Assembly (NCBI GenBank): GCA_963784995.1
Contig: CAWATZ010000003.1
Coordinates: 1 to 64,000, forward strand
DNA length: 64,000 nucleotides
Direction of reading: 5' to 3'
Source of the DNA: CAWATZ01 sp963784995
GTDB lineage: Bacteria > Planctomycetota > Planctomycetia > Gemmatales > Gemmataceae
In this document: one piece after another, positions 1 through 11,970 of the stretch
How the letters are laid out: the number at the start of each line of letters is the position of its first letter
How positions within the stretch are numbered: the stretch's first letter is position 1
The notes under the pieces: model-generated
The model's input: the letters and a program-made list of their open reading frames with translations, nothing else
Database searches by the model: none
What the model was told of the DNA's origin: nothing
Position numbers and translations under genes: made by a program

Positions 1-1
1 G

Positions 2-582
2 CTGGCCGAGCACAGCGAAGGGCCGATGCGCCGCATCGGACTGGAGAAGCTGGACGCCCGCCCTGGAGAGAAGGTGCTGGAAATCGGCTGCGGGACCGGG
101 CACTGCCTGGTGTCGCTGGCCCAGTCCGTGGGCGCGACCGGCAAGGTCCACGGCCTTGATCTGTCGGAGGGCATGCTCAGCGTGGCCCACGACACCCTGC
201 ACAAGGCCGGGCTGGCCGAGCGGGTGGAGCTGAAACAGGGCGACGCGTTGCAGCTGCCCTACCCGGTGGACTCCCTCGACGCCATCTTCATGAGCTTCAC
301 CCTGGAGCTGTTCGACACGCCGGAGATCCCGAAGGTGCTGGCCGAGTGCAAGCGGGTCTTACGGCCGGGCGGACGACTTGTGGTCGTGGGGGTTTCCAGG
401 GAAGGCAAGGAAGGCATCATCATGCAAATCTATGAATGGAGCCACCGGCATTTTCCCAACCTGGTGGACTGCCGGCCCATCTTCGTGCGCCGCTCTCTGG
501 AAGAAGCAGGCTTTCGCATCGAGAGCACGGAAAGGAAGTTGATGTGGGTCCCGGTGGAAATTGTCCTGGGAGTGAAAGCTGA

Positions 583-586
<4 letters not shown>
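2..586 (+). CDS. Class I SAM-dependent methyltransferase, 5' end outside window
   Basis: The frame is open to the left edge; the first ATG inside is at 26, but in-frame codons precede it, so the true start is probably upstream. Motif I (VLEIGCGTGHCL), an acidic residue after strand 2 (GLDLSEGM), and the post-motif ALRPGG-like segment (RVLRPGGRLVVV) show a Rossmann-fold UbiE/Methyltransf_11-type enzyme. The substrate cannot be deduced. Its TGA overlaps the ATG of the trehalose synthase gene (ATGA at 583-586), which suggests translational coupling. Confidence 0.85.
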
Positions 587-2835
<2,249 letters not shown>

Positions 2836-2909
2836 CAGGACCACGTTGCTCCCGCCGATCGGGCCGGCCGTACTCAAATTTGGACACAAGGAACTACAGA
2901 GAGAACTCC

Positions 2910-5449
2910 ATGAAAGGGACACAGCAAGCAACTTCCACCCTCCCCGGACAGCAGAAACCGGAGGCGGCAAGCCCTGCGGATGGAGCGCCGGACTGGCTGG
3001 TCGTCTCGCCGGACGGGCTGAGCCAGGCCGAGGTGGAGCAGCGGCGGGCGCAGTTTGGCTGCAACGAACTGCCGGAAAAGAAGGTCAACCCGCTGCTGAA
3101 GTTCCTGTCGTATTTCTGGGGTCCGATCCCCTGGATGATCGAGGTGGCGGTGATTCTGTCAGCCGTGGTCGGGCACTGGGCCGATTTCGGGATCATCCTG
3201 ACCTTGCTGGTGGCCAACGCGGTCGTTGGTTTCTGGGAGGAGTTCCAGGCGGGCAACGCCATTGCCGCCCTGAAGGCCCAGCTCGCTCTCGCGGCCAGGG
3301 TCAAGCGCGGTGGGAACTGGACCTCGGTTCCCGCCCGGGAACTGGTGCCGGGCGATCTGATCCGTGTGCGCCTGGGCGACATTGTGCCGGCCGACGCCGC
3401 TCTGCTCTCGGGCGATCCGATCGAGGTGGACCAGTCCGCTCTCACGGGCGAGTCGCTGCCCGTGCCGCGCAAGACCGGCGAGACGGTTTATTCGGGATCG
3501 ATTGTCCGGCAGGGCGAGGTCGATGCGGTGGTCACGGCCATCGGCGCGGGCACTTACTTCGGCAAGACGGCCCGGCTGGTGGAGACGGCCCACACCGTCA
3601 GCCACTTCCAGCGTGCCGTGCTGAAGATCGGCGATTTCCTGATTGTCATCGCCCTGGCGCTGGTCATCCTGATCCTGACCGTGGCCCTGTTCCGGCACGA
3701 TCCCATGCTCCACACCCGACCCGGCCGGGAACCGGCTCTGCTGTTCGCCCTGGTGCTGACGGTGGCGGCCATCCCGGTGGCCATGCCGACGGTGCTGTCG
3801 GTGACCATGGCCATCGGGGCGCGCATGCTGGCCTTGAAGCAGGCCATCGTCAGCAAGCTGGTGGCCATCGAGGAGCTGGCCGGCATGGACCTGCTCTGTT
3901 CCGACAAGACCGGCACCCTGACCCAGAACCACCTCACCCTCGGCGAGCCGTGTACCGTCAGCGGCGTTTCGACGGACGATCTCCTCGTCAGCGCCGCCCT
4001 GGCCTCGCGGGCCGAGGATCAGGATCCGATCGACCTGGCCGTCCTGGGCGGTCTGCAGAACAAGGAGCAACTCCAGGGCTACCGGGTGACGCACTTCCAG
4101 CCCTTCGACCCCGTCCACAAGCGCACCGAGGCGACCGGTGAGCGGCTCGGATGGAGCAACGTTCCAGGTGGCCAAGGGGGCGCCGCAGGTGATCCTGGCC
4201 CTGTCGGCCGACGCGGCCGAGGTCCAGCCCCAGGTCGAGAAAGCGGTGAACGATTTCGCTGCCCGCGGCTTCCGTTCCCTGGGCGTGGCTCGTGCGGACT
4301 TCGGCGGCGCCTGGCGGTTCCTGGGCGTGCTGCCGCTGTACGACCCGCCGCGCGAGGACTCCGGATCGACCATTGCGACGGCTCGGAAGATGGGCGTCGA
4401 GGTGAAGATGGTGACCGGAGACCAGGTGGCCATCGGCAAGGAGATCGCCCGCGAGGTTGGCCTGGGCAGCAACATCCTCGATGCCAGCCTGTTCGCGGAA
4501 ACAAAGCATCACGAGGGCGGCCGGATGGCCGAGGCCATCGAAGAGGCCGACGGCTTCGCCCAGGTCTTCCCGGAACACAAGTTCCACATTGTCGAGGTCT
4601 TGCAGCAGAAAGGCCACATCGTCGGCATGACCGGCGACGGGGTCAACGACGCCCGCCCTGAAGAAGGCCGACTGCGGCATCGCCGTCTCCGGCGCCACCG
4701 ACGCGGCCCGGGCGGCCGCCGACATCGTGCTGCTGGCGCCGGGCCTGTCGGTGATCATCGACGCCATCAAGGAAGCCCGCAAGATCTTTCAGCGGATGAA
4801 CAGTTACGCGATCTACCGCATCGCCGAGACCATCCGAGTGCTGCTGTTCATGACGCTGGCGATCCTGGTCTTCAACTTCTACCCAGTGACGGCGGTGATG
4901 ATTGTCTTGCTGGCCTTGCTCAACGACGGTGCCATCCTGTCGATTGCCTACGACCGCGTCCGCTATTCCGACCAGCCCGAGGCCTGGAACATGCCGCGGG
5001 TGCTGGGCGTGGCCACGTGCCTGGGAGCCATCGGCGTGGTCGCCTCGTTTCTGCTGTATTACCTGGCCAAGGAAGTGTTTCGTCAAGATGGCCAGCCTTT
5101 GAGCGAGGGCATGCTCCAATCCTTGATGTATCTGAAACTGTCCGTGGCGGGGCAGACCACCATCTTCGTCACGCGGACGCGCGGCCCGTTCTGGTCGATC
5201 CGGCCGGCTCCCGTCCTGCTCGTGTGCCGTCGCTCGGCGCGCAGGTGGTGGCGACTCTCATCGTTGTCTACGGGGTGGTTCATGACGCCGATCGGCTGGG
5301 CGTGGGCGCTGCTGGTGTGGGGATATGCCCTGGCCTGGTTCCTGGTGAACGACCGAATGAAACTGCTCGCCTATCGCGTCTTCGATCCAGAGCAGAACGG
5401 GCTGCTGAAGACCGCCAGCGTCTCGCTCTCGGCAAACTCCCCCAACTGA
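2910..5449 (+). CDS. P3A-type plasma-membrane H+-ATPase, interrupted by frame lesions
   Basis: The reading starts at ATG 2910 and shows the N-terminal cation-ATPase segment, TM helices, the actuator motif TGES (about residue 178) and the phosphorylation motif SDKTGTLTQN (about residue 331). It then needs three frame changes. One extra G near 4137 restores EATVSGSDGATF. A 2-base gap near 4654 restores the hinge motif TGDGVNDAPALKKAD. A short out-of-frame stretch from about 5220 to 5276 precedes FMTPIGW. With these corrections the protein is about 846 residues, normal for fungal/plant-type proton pumps. Family knowledge gives ATP-driven proton export. It is either a decayed pump or an error-rich stretch of sequence; no domain is missing, which favours error. 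It lies 74 bases after otsAB in the same direction. Confidence 0.8.
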
Positions 5450-5494
5450 CCTGGCTGCGCCGCCCCGGCCCCTGGGACGTGATCCCAAAAGGGG

Positions 5495-5929
5495 TTAAAA
5501 CGGGATGTCATCGTCACCCAACATCGGCCGTTTCAGCTCGCGGGGCAGCGGGTGCAGCCAGCGGCTGGCGTCAATGATCACGCTGGTGGACAGGATCACC
5601 TCGTCGGGGAACGGCTCGACGTGCGGCAGCTCGCCGTTACGCAGGGCTTCGTGCAGGCTCGGGACGTGCGGCAGCCAGGCGGCCTCGCCCAGCACCACGT
5701 CGGTGAACGACACCGAACGAACCCGCCCCACGTACGCCGAGTTGCGGGTGCGGATCAGGTAACATTCGCCGACCTTCAAGGATTGCATGATCCCCACTCC
5801 GCTTTCGTGCAGGTAGTCCCACAACAACGGCAGCGCGTCCAGGTCTCCCTCCAGGGCCGCACGGGCCAACCCCCGCGCCGTCAGCGACCGCGAACAGCGG
5901 AACAGTGTCAGCAGAAAATACCGGTCCAC
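5495..5929 (-). CDS. Hypothetical protein
   Basis: The product is 144 residues and I do not recognise the family. The C-terminal two-thirds (SLKVGECYLIRT onward, then YVGRVRSVSFTDVVLGEAAW) looks like a small beta-rich domain. The first 47 residues contain EGDLDALPLLWDYLHESG, which vaguely resembles the TIGR02996 motif of Gemmata. An internal Met48 at 5788 has GGAG ten bases upstream and is a credible alternative start. The gene sits 19 bases after the WD40 gene on the same strand and may be co-transcribed with it. Confidence 0.5.
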   Translation of the reverse strand: MDRYFLLTLFRCSRSLTARGLARAALEGDLDALPLLWDYLHESGVGIMQSLKVGECYLIRTRNSAYVGRVRSVSFTDVVLGEAAWLPHVPSLHEALRNGELPHVEPFPDEVILSTSVIIDASRWLHPLPRELKRPMLGDDDIPF

Positions 5930-5948
5930 GCGGCGGGCCCTCTGTTCT

Positions 5949-7448
5949 CTACCGCCTCAGGGCCGACCTGGCCTCGTGAGTGAGCAGGTCCTCGACTGGA
6001 CCGTCCGCCAGCGTCTGGAGGAGCTTGCGGCTCTCGGGAGTCTTCAGCCACTCCAGCAAGATCAGGGCCCGCTGCCAGCGCAACTGTTCCGCGGAGTCCG
6101 CCCGGCTCTGCCAGCCCTCCACGACCTGCTCCACGCGCCGCTGGACCTCCTCGGAGCGCGACTCGCTCAGCAACCGCTGCACCGCGGGAAGGATGCGCTC
6201 GCCCCTCTGCTTCAGAGCGGCCGTGGCCTGCTCGCGCCGCTCGAACTCGTCATCGTCCAGCTGACGCAGCATTGTCCGGAGCCGTTTCTGCTCCTCGGCC
6301 GGCAGCGGCTGCAACTGCTGCTTCAGCAGCGGGAGCGCCTGCGTTCCAGCCCCGGCCAGACGGCGCATGGCTCGATAGGCTTTGGGACTGTCGCCGGACC
6401 CTAGCTCCTGCCACAGCGCCTCAACCTCCGCCGCTTTCAGGGCGACCGCCGGGGGAGCCGGCTCGGCCGGGACTGTCCACAGCAGGGCCGTGCCGTCCTT
6501 GCTGGCCGAGGCCAGCGTTTTGCCGTCCGGAGCGAACGCCAGGGACGTGATCGTTCGCTTGTGTCCGCGAAAGCACTTGATCTCCTTGCCGCTCACCAGG
6601 CTCCAGAGCTGCACGTCCGAGGCGACGCCCAAGGCCAGCAACCGGCCATCGGGGGAGAAGCGCACCGCATTGACGAAGGCGTCCCGTTTGGGGATCAGCT
6701 CCAGCTCCTGTCCGCTGGCCAGTTCCCGGATGCGGACCTCGTGGCTCAGACCGGGGATGACCAGGAGCCGGCCGGATGGCGACAGGTCCAGCACGCGGTA
6801 GTTGATCTCCTGGGTGGAGGAGGAGCCAAGCAGCTTGCCGGTGCCCGGCTCGCGCCGCTCCACGTGTCCGGCCCGGTTGGCGATCTGCAAGAACGCTCCG
6901 CCGCAGGTGTAGCGGATCAGCGAGACCGCCTCGTCGCTGCTGGTGGAGATGCCGCGCAGCAATTTCTGCTGCTGCGTGTCCCAGAAGTAGACGCCCCCGG
7001 CCTCGTCGCCGTACAGCAAGGTCGATCCGGTCGGTGGAAAAGCCAGGGTGGTCGCGGGCCGCAGACTGGCCCCGGCGGCAACGTCCTTGAGCTGGCCCTG
7101 TTTGCGGTTGCAGACCACGATGCCGCCGTCCTCCTGCAAGGCGGCCAGGCAGACGCCATCCGCGGAAAAGACCACCTGGCGGACCGGACGGGTGGTCGGC
7201 AACGATTGCCGCAGCCGGCCCGTGTCCAGGTCGCGCAGGTGCAGGCCGCTCTTGCTCCCGGCAACCAGGACCGTCTTGCCGTCCGGCGCGAAGCTCACGC
7301 AGGTGGCCGCCTCGTCCGGGAGCTTCGCGGCCAGGTCCAGCCGCAGAATGGCGCCCTCGGGGAGCAAGGTCTCGCCACCCTGGGCAAGAGACACAAGGCC
7401 TCCCAGAAGCAAACCCCCCACCAGCCACGGCCTCGTCAAGTGCGTCAT
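5949..7448 (-). CDS. Secreted WD40-repeat protein with planctomycete C-terminal helical domain
   Basis: The first in-frame ATG (7466) overlaps a GGAGG sequence that fits better as the ribosome site of ATG 7448, so 7448 is preferred. A signal peptide (LVGGLLLGGLVSLAQG) is followed by WD40 blades, for example VSFAPDGKTVLVAG, VRFSPDGRLLALG and LAFAPDGKTLASASKDGT. After about residue 330 comes a charged helical region (AYRAMRRLAGAG, DDDEFERREQA, LILLEWLKTPESRKLLQTLADG). This region recurs after WD40 or kinase domains in planctomycetes; its function is unknown. A related tail fragment occurs at 63392-63595. Confidence 0.85.
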   Translation of the reverse strand: MTHLTRPWLVGGLLLGGLVSLAQGGETLLPEGAILRLDLAAKLPDEAATCVSFAPDGKTVLVAGSKSGLHLRDLDTGRLRQSLPTTRPVRQVVFSADGVCLAALQEDGGIVVCNRKQGQLKDVAAGASLRPATTLAFPPTGSTLLYGDEAGGVYFWDTQQQKLLRGISTSSDEAVSLIRYTCGGAFLQIANRAGHVERREPGTGKLLGSSSTQEINYRVLDLSPSGRLLVIPGLSHEVRIRELASGQELELIPKRDAFVNAVRFSPDGRLLALGVASDVQLWSLVSGKEIKCFRGHKRTITSLAFAPDGKTLASASKDGTALLWTVPAEPAPPAVALKAAEVEALWQELGSGDSPKAYRAMRRLAGAGTQALPLLKQQLQPLPAEEQKRLRTMLRQLDDDEFERREQATAALKQRGERILPAVQRLLSESRSEEVQRRVEQVVEGWQSRADSAEQLRWQRALILLEWLKTPESRKLLQTLADGPVEDLLTHEARSALRR

Positions 7449-7708
7449 CGTGGTTGCTTCCTCCATTCGGGCGCACGTTCCCAGGTTCCCTCCGCAGCGT
7501 ATCGCATTCCTGCGGTAAGGACAATGGGGGTGCCTATCCGCAGCTGCGCCGAGGGCTCAGGGCTTGTGTTTTCGGGCCCCTGAGCCCTCGGCGCAGCTGC
7601 GGATAGGCACCCTGAAGCAACCAGGGGGAGCTTTTCGGGGTGCGGTCTGCTAGCATAGCAGGGAACCGACCCGCCCGCCTGACTCCAGCATCACGAAAGC
7701 CGCACACC
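7449..7708. repeat. Divergent intergenic region with 35-bp perfect inverted repeat
   Basis: The arms at 7528-7562 and 7578-7612 are exact reverse complements around a 15-base loop. The palindrome lies between two divergently transcribed genes, so a simple terminator role for either one is unlikely. No T-tract follows. No other copy of this arm sequence was found in the window. Confidence 0.9.
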
Positions 7709-8887
7709 ATGAACTCCCCGGCCCTGTTCGACGAACTGCAAGCGGTCCTGAAAACGGCCGGCCCCGACGCCGCCCTGGCGCGCCTGGAGGCACGCCTCCG
7801 CGAAGAGAAAGACTACAACGGTCTCTTCTATGCTCTGCTGATGAAGAAACGGCATCAGCTGGGCATCGTGCCCATCCCGACCGGCCCCGCTCAGGACATT
7901 CCCGAACGCTGCCACGCGGCCTACGAGGAGGGCATCCGGGAAGCCGCTCAGGAGGTCGGCCGGCTCTTCCTGCAAGAGGGCAAGATTCCGCAGGCCTGGA
8001 CCTTCTTCCGCATCCTCAACGAGCCCGAGCCGGTGCGGAATGCGCTCTCGGACTACCAGCCGGCCGAGGACGAGGACCTGCAGCCGATCATCCAGGTCGC
8101 CTATTACGAGGGCGTCCATCCGCGCCGCGGCTTCGACTGGGTGCTGGAGCGCTACGGTCTGTGCAGCGCCATCACCACGCTGGGAAGCCATGACCTGCCG
8201 CACCCGGTGGAGGACAAGCAGTACTGTCTGGCCCGGCTGGTGCGGGCGCTTTACGCCGAGCTGCGCGAACGGCTCACCGCCGAGATCAGCCGGCGCGAGG
8301 AATTGCCGCCGGAATCGCAGTCGCCCCCAGAGACGCTCGGCGTCATTCGCAAACTGATGCAGGGCCGGGACTGGCTCTTCGAGGAGGACTACTACCACAT
8401 CGATCTGTCGCACCTCGGCTCGGTGGTGCAGATGAGCATTCATCTGCCGCCCGGCCCGGACCTGGAACGCGCCCGAGAACTGTGCGCCTATGGGCAGAGA
8501 CTGACCGGGCGATTTGTCTCACCCGGCGAGCCGCCCTTTGAGAACACCTACCTGGCCTACGACCGCTATCTGGGTGTCGTCAGCGGCAAGGAGGTCGAGG
8601 AGGGGCTTGCCTACTTCCACGCCCAGGTTGAAGCGAACAGCGTCGAGGAGATCGGCACTTACCCGGCTGAGGTGCTGGTCAACCTGCTGCTCAAGGCGGA
8701 TCGGCCGAAGGAGGCCCTCGCGGTGGCCGGGAAGTATCTGGCCTCGGCGGGCAATCGCCAGCTCACCTGCCCGAGCATTGCCGAGCTGTGCCAGAGGACG
8801 GGCGATTACCGGACCCTGGCGACGGCGGCACGACAGCAGGAGGATCCGATCCTCTTCCTGGCGGGGTTGCTGGCGAGTCGGAGCTGA
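7709..8887 (+). CDS. Conserved hypothetical protein, helical repeat-like
   Basis: The start is set at ATG 7709 (MNSPALFDELQAVL) because the 23 upstream in-frame codons are not protein-like. The product has about 392 residues, is acidic, and has no signal peptide or membrane segment. It is rich in amphipathic helices, with TPR-like phrases such as FLQEGKIPQAWTFFRILNE and LLKADRPKEALAVAGKYL. I do not recognise a catalytic motif. Similar unannotated proteins are common in planctomycetes, but I cannot assign a role. Confidence 0.75.
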   Translation: MNSPALFDELQAVLKTAGPDAALARLEARLREEKDYNGLFYALLMKKRHQLGIVPIPTGPAQDIPERCHAAYEEGIREAAQEVGRLFLQEGKIPQAWTFFRILNEPEPVRNALSDYQPAEDEDLQPIIQVAYYEGVHPRRGFDWVLERYGLCSAITTLGSHDLPHPVEDKQYCLARLVRALYAELRERLTAEISRREELPPESQSPPETLGVIRKLMQGRDWLFEEDYYHIDLSHLGSVVQMSIHLPPGPDLERARELCAYGQRLTGRFVSPGEPPFENTYLAYDRYLGVVSGKEVEEGLAYFHAQVEANSVEEIGTYPAEVLVNLLLKADRPKEALAVAGKYLASAGNRQLTCPSIAELCQRTGDYRTLATAARQQEDPILFLAGLLASRS

Positions 8888-8893
8888 TTCTTC

Positions 8894-8939
8894 GATTTAT
8901 CGTTTCGCGCTGTGTTGGCCCAGCGCGAAACGATAAATC
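8894..8939. terminator. Bidirectional terminator-like hairpin (family shared with 50927-50978)
   Basis: Perfect 19-bp arms lie at 8894-8912 and 8921-8939 with an 8-base loop, between two convergent stop codons. The outer ends are A/T-rich (GATTTATCG), giving each strand a short T-rich exit. The same arm sequence recurs 42 kb away at another convergent junction. Confidence 0.8.
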
Positions 8940-8955
8940 AATCAACCTTCGCCGC

Positions 8956-9705
8956 TCACTTCATCTCTTCCGCCAGCACCTCATCGGGTACGTGGGCGTT
9001 GAAGTAGACCTTCTGCACGTCATCGTGATCGTCGAGCGCTTCGTGCAGCCGCAGCACCTTGCGGGCCGTCTCGGCGTCGGTCTCCACGGGGACCTTGCCC
9101 AGCTGCGTGATCTCGGAGCTGTTGAGCGGAACCTGGTTCTTGGTCAGCGCATCCAGGACCTTGTTGTACGCCGACGGATCGCAGTAGATGACGAAGAAGT
9201 CGCCCTCGCGCTTCATGTCGTCGGCCCCGGCGTCCAGGGCGACGCCCATCAGGGTGTCCTCGTCCATGCCGCTGGCGAGCACGGTGAAGACGCCCTTGCG
9301 CTCGAACAGGTAAGCGACGGAGCCGGCGCTGCCCATCTTGCCGCCGCTCTTCTCGAAGATCTTGCGCACCTCGCCGGCGGTGCGGTTGCGGTTGTCGGTG
9401 AGTACGTCCACCAGGAAGGAGACGCCGCTGGGGCCGATGCCCTCGTAGGTCAGCTCCTCCAGGATTTGCCCTTCCACTTCGCCAGTGCCGCGCTTGATGG
9501 CCCGGTCGATGTTGTCCTTGGGCATGGACACTTCGCGGGCCTTGTCGATGGCATAGCGGAGCTTGAGGTTCATGGTGGGGTCGCCGCCGCCGTGACGGGC
9601 GGCGATGATGATCGCCCGGCTCAGCTTGCTCCACAGCTTGCCGCGCTTGGCGTCAATGGCCCCTTTCTTGTGCTTGATCGTCGCCCAGTGGGAATGGCCG
9701 GACAT
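8956..9705 (-). CDS. yebC: YebC/PmpR family protein (TACO1-like)
   Basis: The 249-residue product has the canonical N-terminus MSGHSHWATIKHKKG, then DAKRGKLWSKLSRAIIIAAR and the full-length three-domain YebC fold. AAGGGGG precedes the ATG at a good distance. YebC proteins were named as transcriptional regulators. Recent work on the family and on mitochondrial TACO1 supports a role in ribosome translation of difficult (proline-rich) stretches. There is no ruvABC neighbourhood here, unlike in proteobacteria. Confidence 0.95.
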   Translation of the reverse strand: MSGHSHWATIKHKKGAIDAKRGKLWSKLSRAIIIAARHGGGDPTMNLKLRYAIDKAREVSMPKDNIDRAIKRGTGEVEGQILEELTYEGIGPSGVSFLVDVLTDNRNRTAGEVRKIFEKSGGKMGSAGSVAYLFERKGVFTVLASGMDEDTLMGVALDAGADDMKREGDFFVIYCDPSAYNKVLDALTKNQVPLNSSEITQLGKVPVETDAETARKVLRLHEALDDHDDVQKVYFNAHVPDEVLAEEMK

Positions 9706-9732
9706 GACGTCCCCCTTTCGTCAAGTGACGAA

Positions 9733-11970
9733 TTACGGCTCCGTTTGCCGGAGCTTCTGTTTCAAGTCGCGATAATGCTCGTCCGGACGCCGGCGCTGCT
9801 CGACCTCGTACAGCTCCAGCGCCTTCCGCCACGTTTGCCGGGCCCGGGCCCGCTCGCCGATCCGGAACAGCACGTCCCCCAGATGGTCCCAGACAACCGG
9901 ATCCTCGGCGCCCCCCGGCAGCTGGCTGGCACGCTCCAGCTGCTGGCGGGCCTCGTTCAGCTGGCCCTGGCGAAACAGGACCCAGCCCAGACTATCGACG
10001 TAGGCGGCGTTGTCCAGGTCGCCGTCCAGCCCCACCCAGGTCCCTTCGCGCCGCTGCTTGCGATCCAGCTCCAGGGCCTTGCGGATCAGCTTCTCGGCCT
10101 CGGCCAGGTTGCGGTTGCCGTCGGCCAACACGTAGCCCAGGTCGTTGTGGGCCCGGGCCTCCCCGGGATCGTCCTCCAGGATCTTCCGCAGCTGCTCCTC
10201 GGATTTGCTCCGTTCCTTCCGGGCGGAGTACACCTCGGCCAGGGTGTAACGGATGCTCCGGACGTCGCCTGGTCCATTATACTTCTTGAGCAAGTCCTGG
10301 CACTCCGCCAGGGCCTGATCGAGCTTGCCGGCCTGGGTCAGCAGGGCAACCCGGTTCCGCTGGCACATCAGCCGATCCTTGTCGCCCGACTCGTTGACCG
10401 CATCATCCGCCGCCGCCAGGGCCTCCTTGTTCTTGCCCTGGTTCATCAGCGCCTGCGACAGATACAGATGAAACACGATGCGGTTGGTTAATTGGGCCCG
10501 CTCCAGTCCCTCGTGGCAGACGTCGATCACGGCCTGGTTCTTGTGGGCCAGCTCCAGCACTTGCAGCAGGCCGGTGTACACCTCATGCTCGTTCTGGCGC
10601 TGCCCGCTCCGCAGACAGCTCCGATAGAGCCGTTCGGCCAGGTCCAGCTGCCGGGCCCGGGCCGCCAGACTGGCGAACAGCACGCGCGTCTGGTGTGCCA
10701 GCTTGGCCCCGGCGTTGATCCGCTGCTGCACCTCCACCAGCAGGCCCTTGACCATCGCCGGATCGTCCCGCAGCACCACCAGCATGCTCCGGGCCCGACT
10801 GGCGTCGCCGGCGTCGGCGTTCTCCTCCCGGGTGCTGTTGGTGATCGCACCATCAAGGAGACTCAGCACCCGGCTCAGGTTCGGTCCCTCTTCCTTGTAC
10901 AGCGTGAATAACTCCTTGTAGACCTCGGGAGTCGGCCGTTCCTTCACCAGCTTCTGGTAGATGGCCTCGGCGTCAGCGGTTTGCCGGTTGTTGCGATACT
11001 CCCGGGCCAGGAGCAACTGGAGCGACTGGTTGTGGGGATCGGCCTGGCTGGCCTTCTCCAGCTGATCGACGATTTCGTTCGCTGCCTTGCCCAGCTTGCG
11101 CTGCAACTGGATCTTCAGCTCGTACGCCTCCGTGCCCGCCGGTTGGCTCAGTAAATACTTGTCGAGGTGATCCAGGGCCCCCTGGAACTTGCCCTCCGCA
11201 TTGAGGACCTCGGCCAGGTTGTAGGACAGCCGGCCGCCCCGCAGCGGATCGCGTTTCGTTGCTGCCTTGAACGCCTCCCCTGCTTCCTCGGTCTTCTTCT
11301 GCTTCAGATAGGCCCGGCCGATCCGCTCGTAAGTCTCGGCCGCCTGGTTGCGCAGTTCCTCCCTGGTGTAGGTGCCCAGGTCCAGCAGCGGTGCGGGATG
11401 GTCGAGAACGGCGACCGACTGCTGATAGGCGGCGACGGCCTTGGACCACTCGCCGCGGGCCTCGTGGATGAGGCCGCAGTCGTAGGTGATGCGGGCGTGC
11501 ATCTCCGGCGCATCTTTGAGCTTGGGCCGGCTCGCCAACCGCGTCAGCAGGGCCAGGGCGTCGGCGGCACGGTCGTTGCCGCGCAGTTGCCGGGCGTAAA
11601 GGTAACCGGTCTCGAAGTCGTCGGGGTCCAGTTCCAGGGTCCGCTCGCAGGCGCGATAGACCGACTCGGTGCGATCCAGGGCGACGTACAGCGGGATCAG
11701 GGCTCGGTAGATCGGCGTCGCGTCGGGATCGAGGCGCAGGGCCTCCTCGTAGGTCTTGAGGGCCTCGATCAGCTTGTTGTCGCGTTCCAGGATAACGCCC
11801 AGGGCAAAGAGCTTCTGGGCCTCGGCCTGGTCCAGGTCCTTGCGGGTCGGTTTCTTGACCGGGACGTGGATGCGCGGACGGTCCTCGGCCAGGCCCGACT
11901 GGGCCGGCAGACTCCCAGCCTCCGTCAGGACCAGCAGCTGGCTCAGAACGAGGAGAGCGACCCGGGACAT
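9733..11970 (-). CDS. Exported tetratricopeptide-repeat protein
   Basis: The start at 11970 is supported by GGAGG nine bases upstream and by a signal peptide (VALLVLSQLLVLTEAGSLPAQ). The remaining roughly 720 residues are nearly all TPR units, for example LIEALKTYEEALRLDPDA, YRACERTLELDPDDFE and LNEARQQLERASQLPG, with a long middle block of weaker repeats. The protein is probably periplasmic or surface-exposed and acts in protein-protein assembly. The stop is 28 bases from the yebC start, so the two may be co-transcribed. Confidence 0.85.
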   Translation of the reverse strand: MSRVALLVLSQLLVLTEAGSLPAQSGLAEDRPRIHVPVKKPTRKDLDQAEAQKLFALGVILERDNKLIEALKTYEEALRLDPDATPIYRALIPLYVALDRTESVYRACERTLELDPDDFETGYLYARQLRGNDRAADALALLTRLASRPKLKDAPEMHARITYDCGLIHEARGEWSKAVAAYQQSVAVLDHPAPLLDLGTYTREELRNQAAETYERIGRAYLKQKKTEEAGEAFKAATKRDPLRGGRLSYNLAEVLNAEGKFQGALDHLDKYLLSQPAGTEAYELKIQLQRKLGKAANEIVDQLEKASQADPHNQSLQLLLAREYRNNRQTADAEAIYQKLVKERPTPEVYKELFTLYKEEGPNLSRVLSLLDGAITNSTREENADAGDASRARSMLVVLRDDPAMVKGLLVEVQQRINAGAKLAHQTRVLFASLAARARQLDLAERLYRSCLRSGQRQNEHEVYTGLLQVLELAHKNQAVIDVCHEGLERAQLTNRIVFHLYLSQALMNQGKNKEALAAADDAVNESGDKDRLMCQRNRVALLTQAGKLDQALAECQDLLKKYNGPGDVRSIRYTLAEVYSARKERSKSEEQLRKILEDDPGEARAHNDLGYVLADGNRNLAEAEKLIRKALELDRKQRREGTWVGLDGDLDNAAYVDSLGWVLFRQGQLNEARQQLERASQLPGGAEDPVVWDHLGDVLFRIGERARARQTWRKALELYEVEQRRRPDEHYRDLKQKLRQTEP

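Noticed and set aside
2846..4475. Long open frames in other phases over the H+-ATPase gene
   Set aside because: GC-rich third positions keep alternative frames open. Only the frame with TGES and DKTGT has family motifs.
4137..4654. Programmed ribosomal frameshifting in the H+-ATPase gene
   Set aside because: No slippery heptamer with a downstream structure was evident. The required changes differ in sign and size, and similar lesions affect many unrelated genes.
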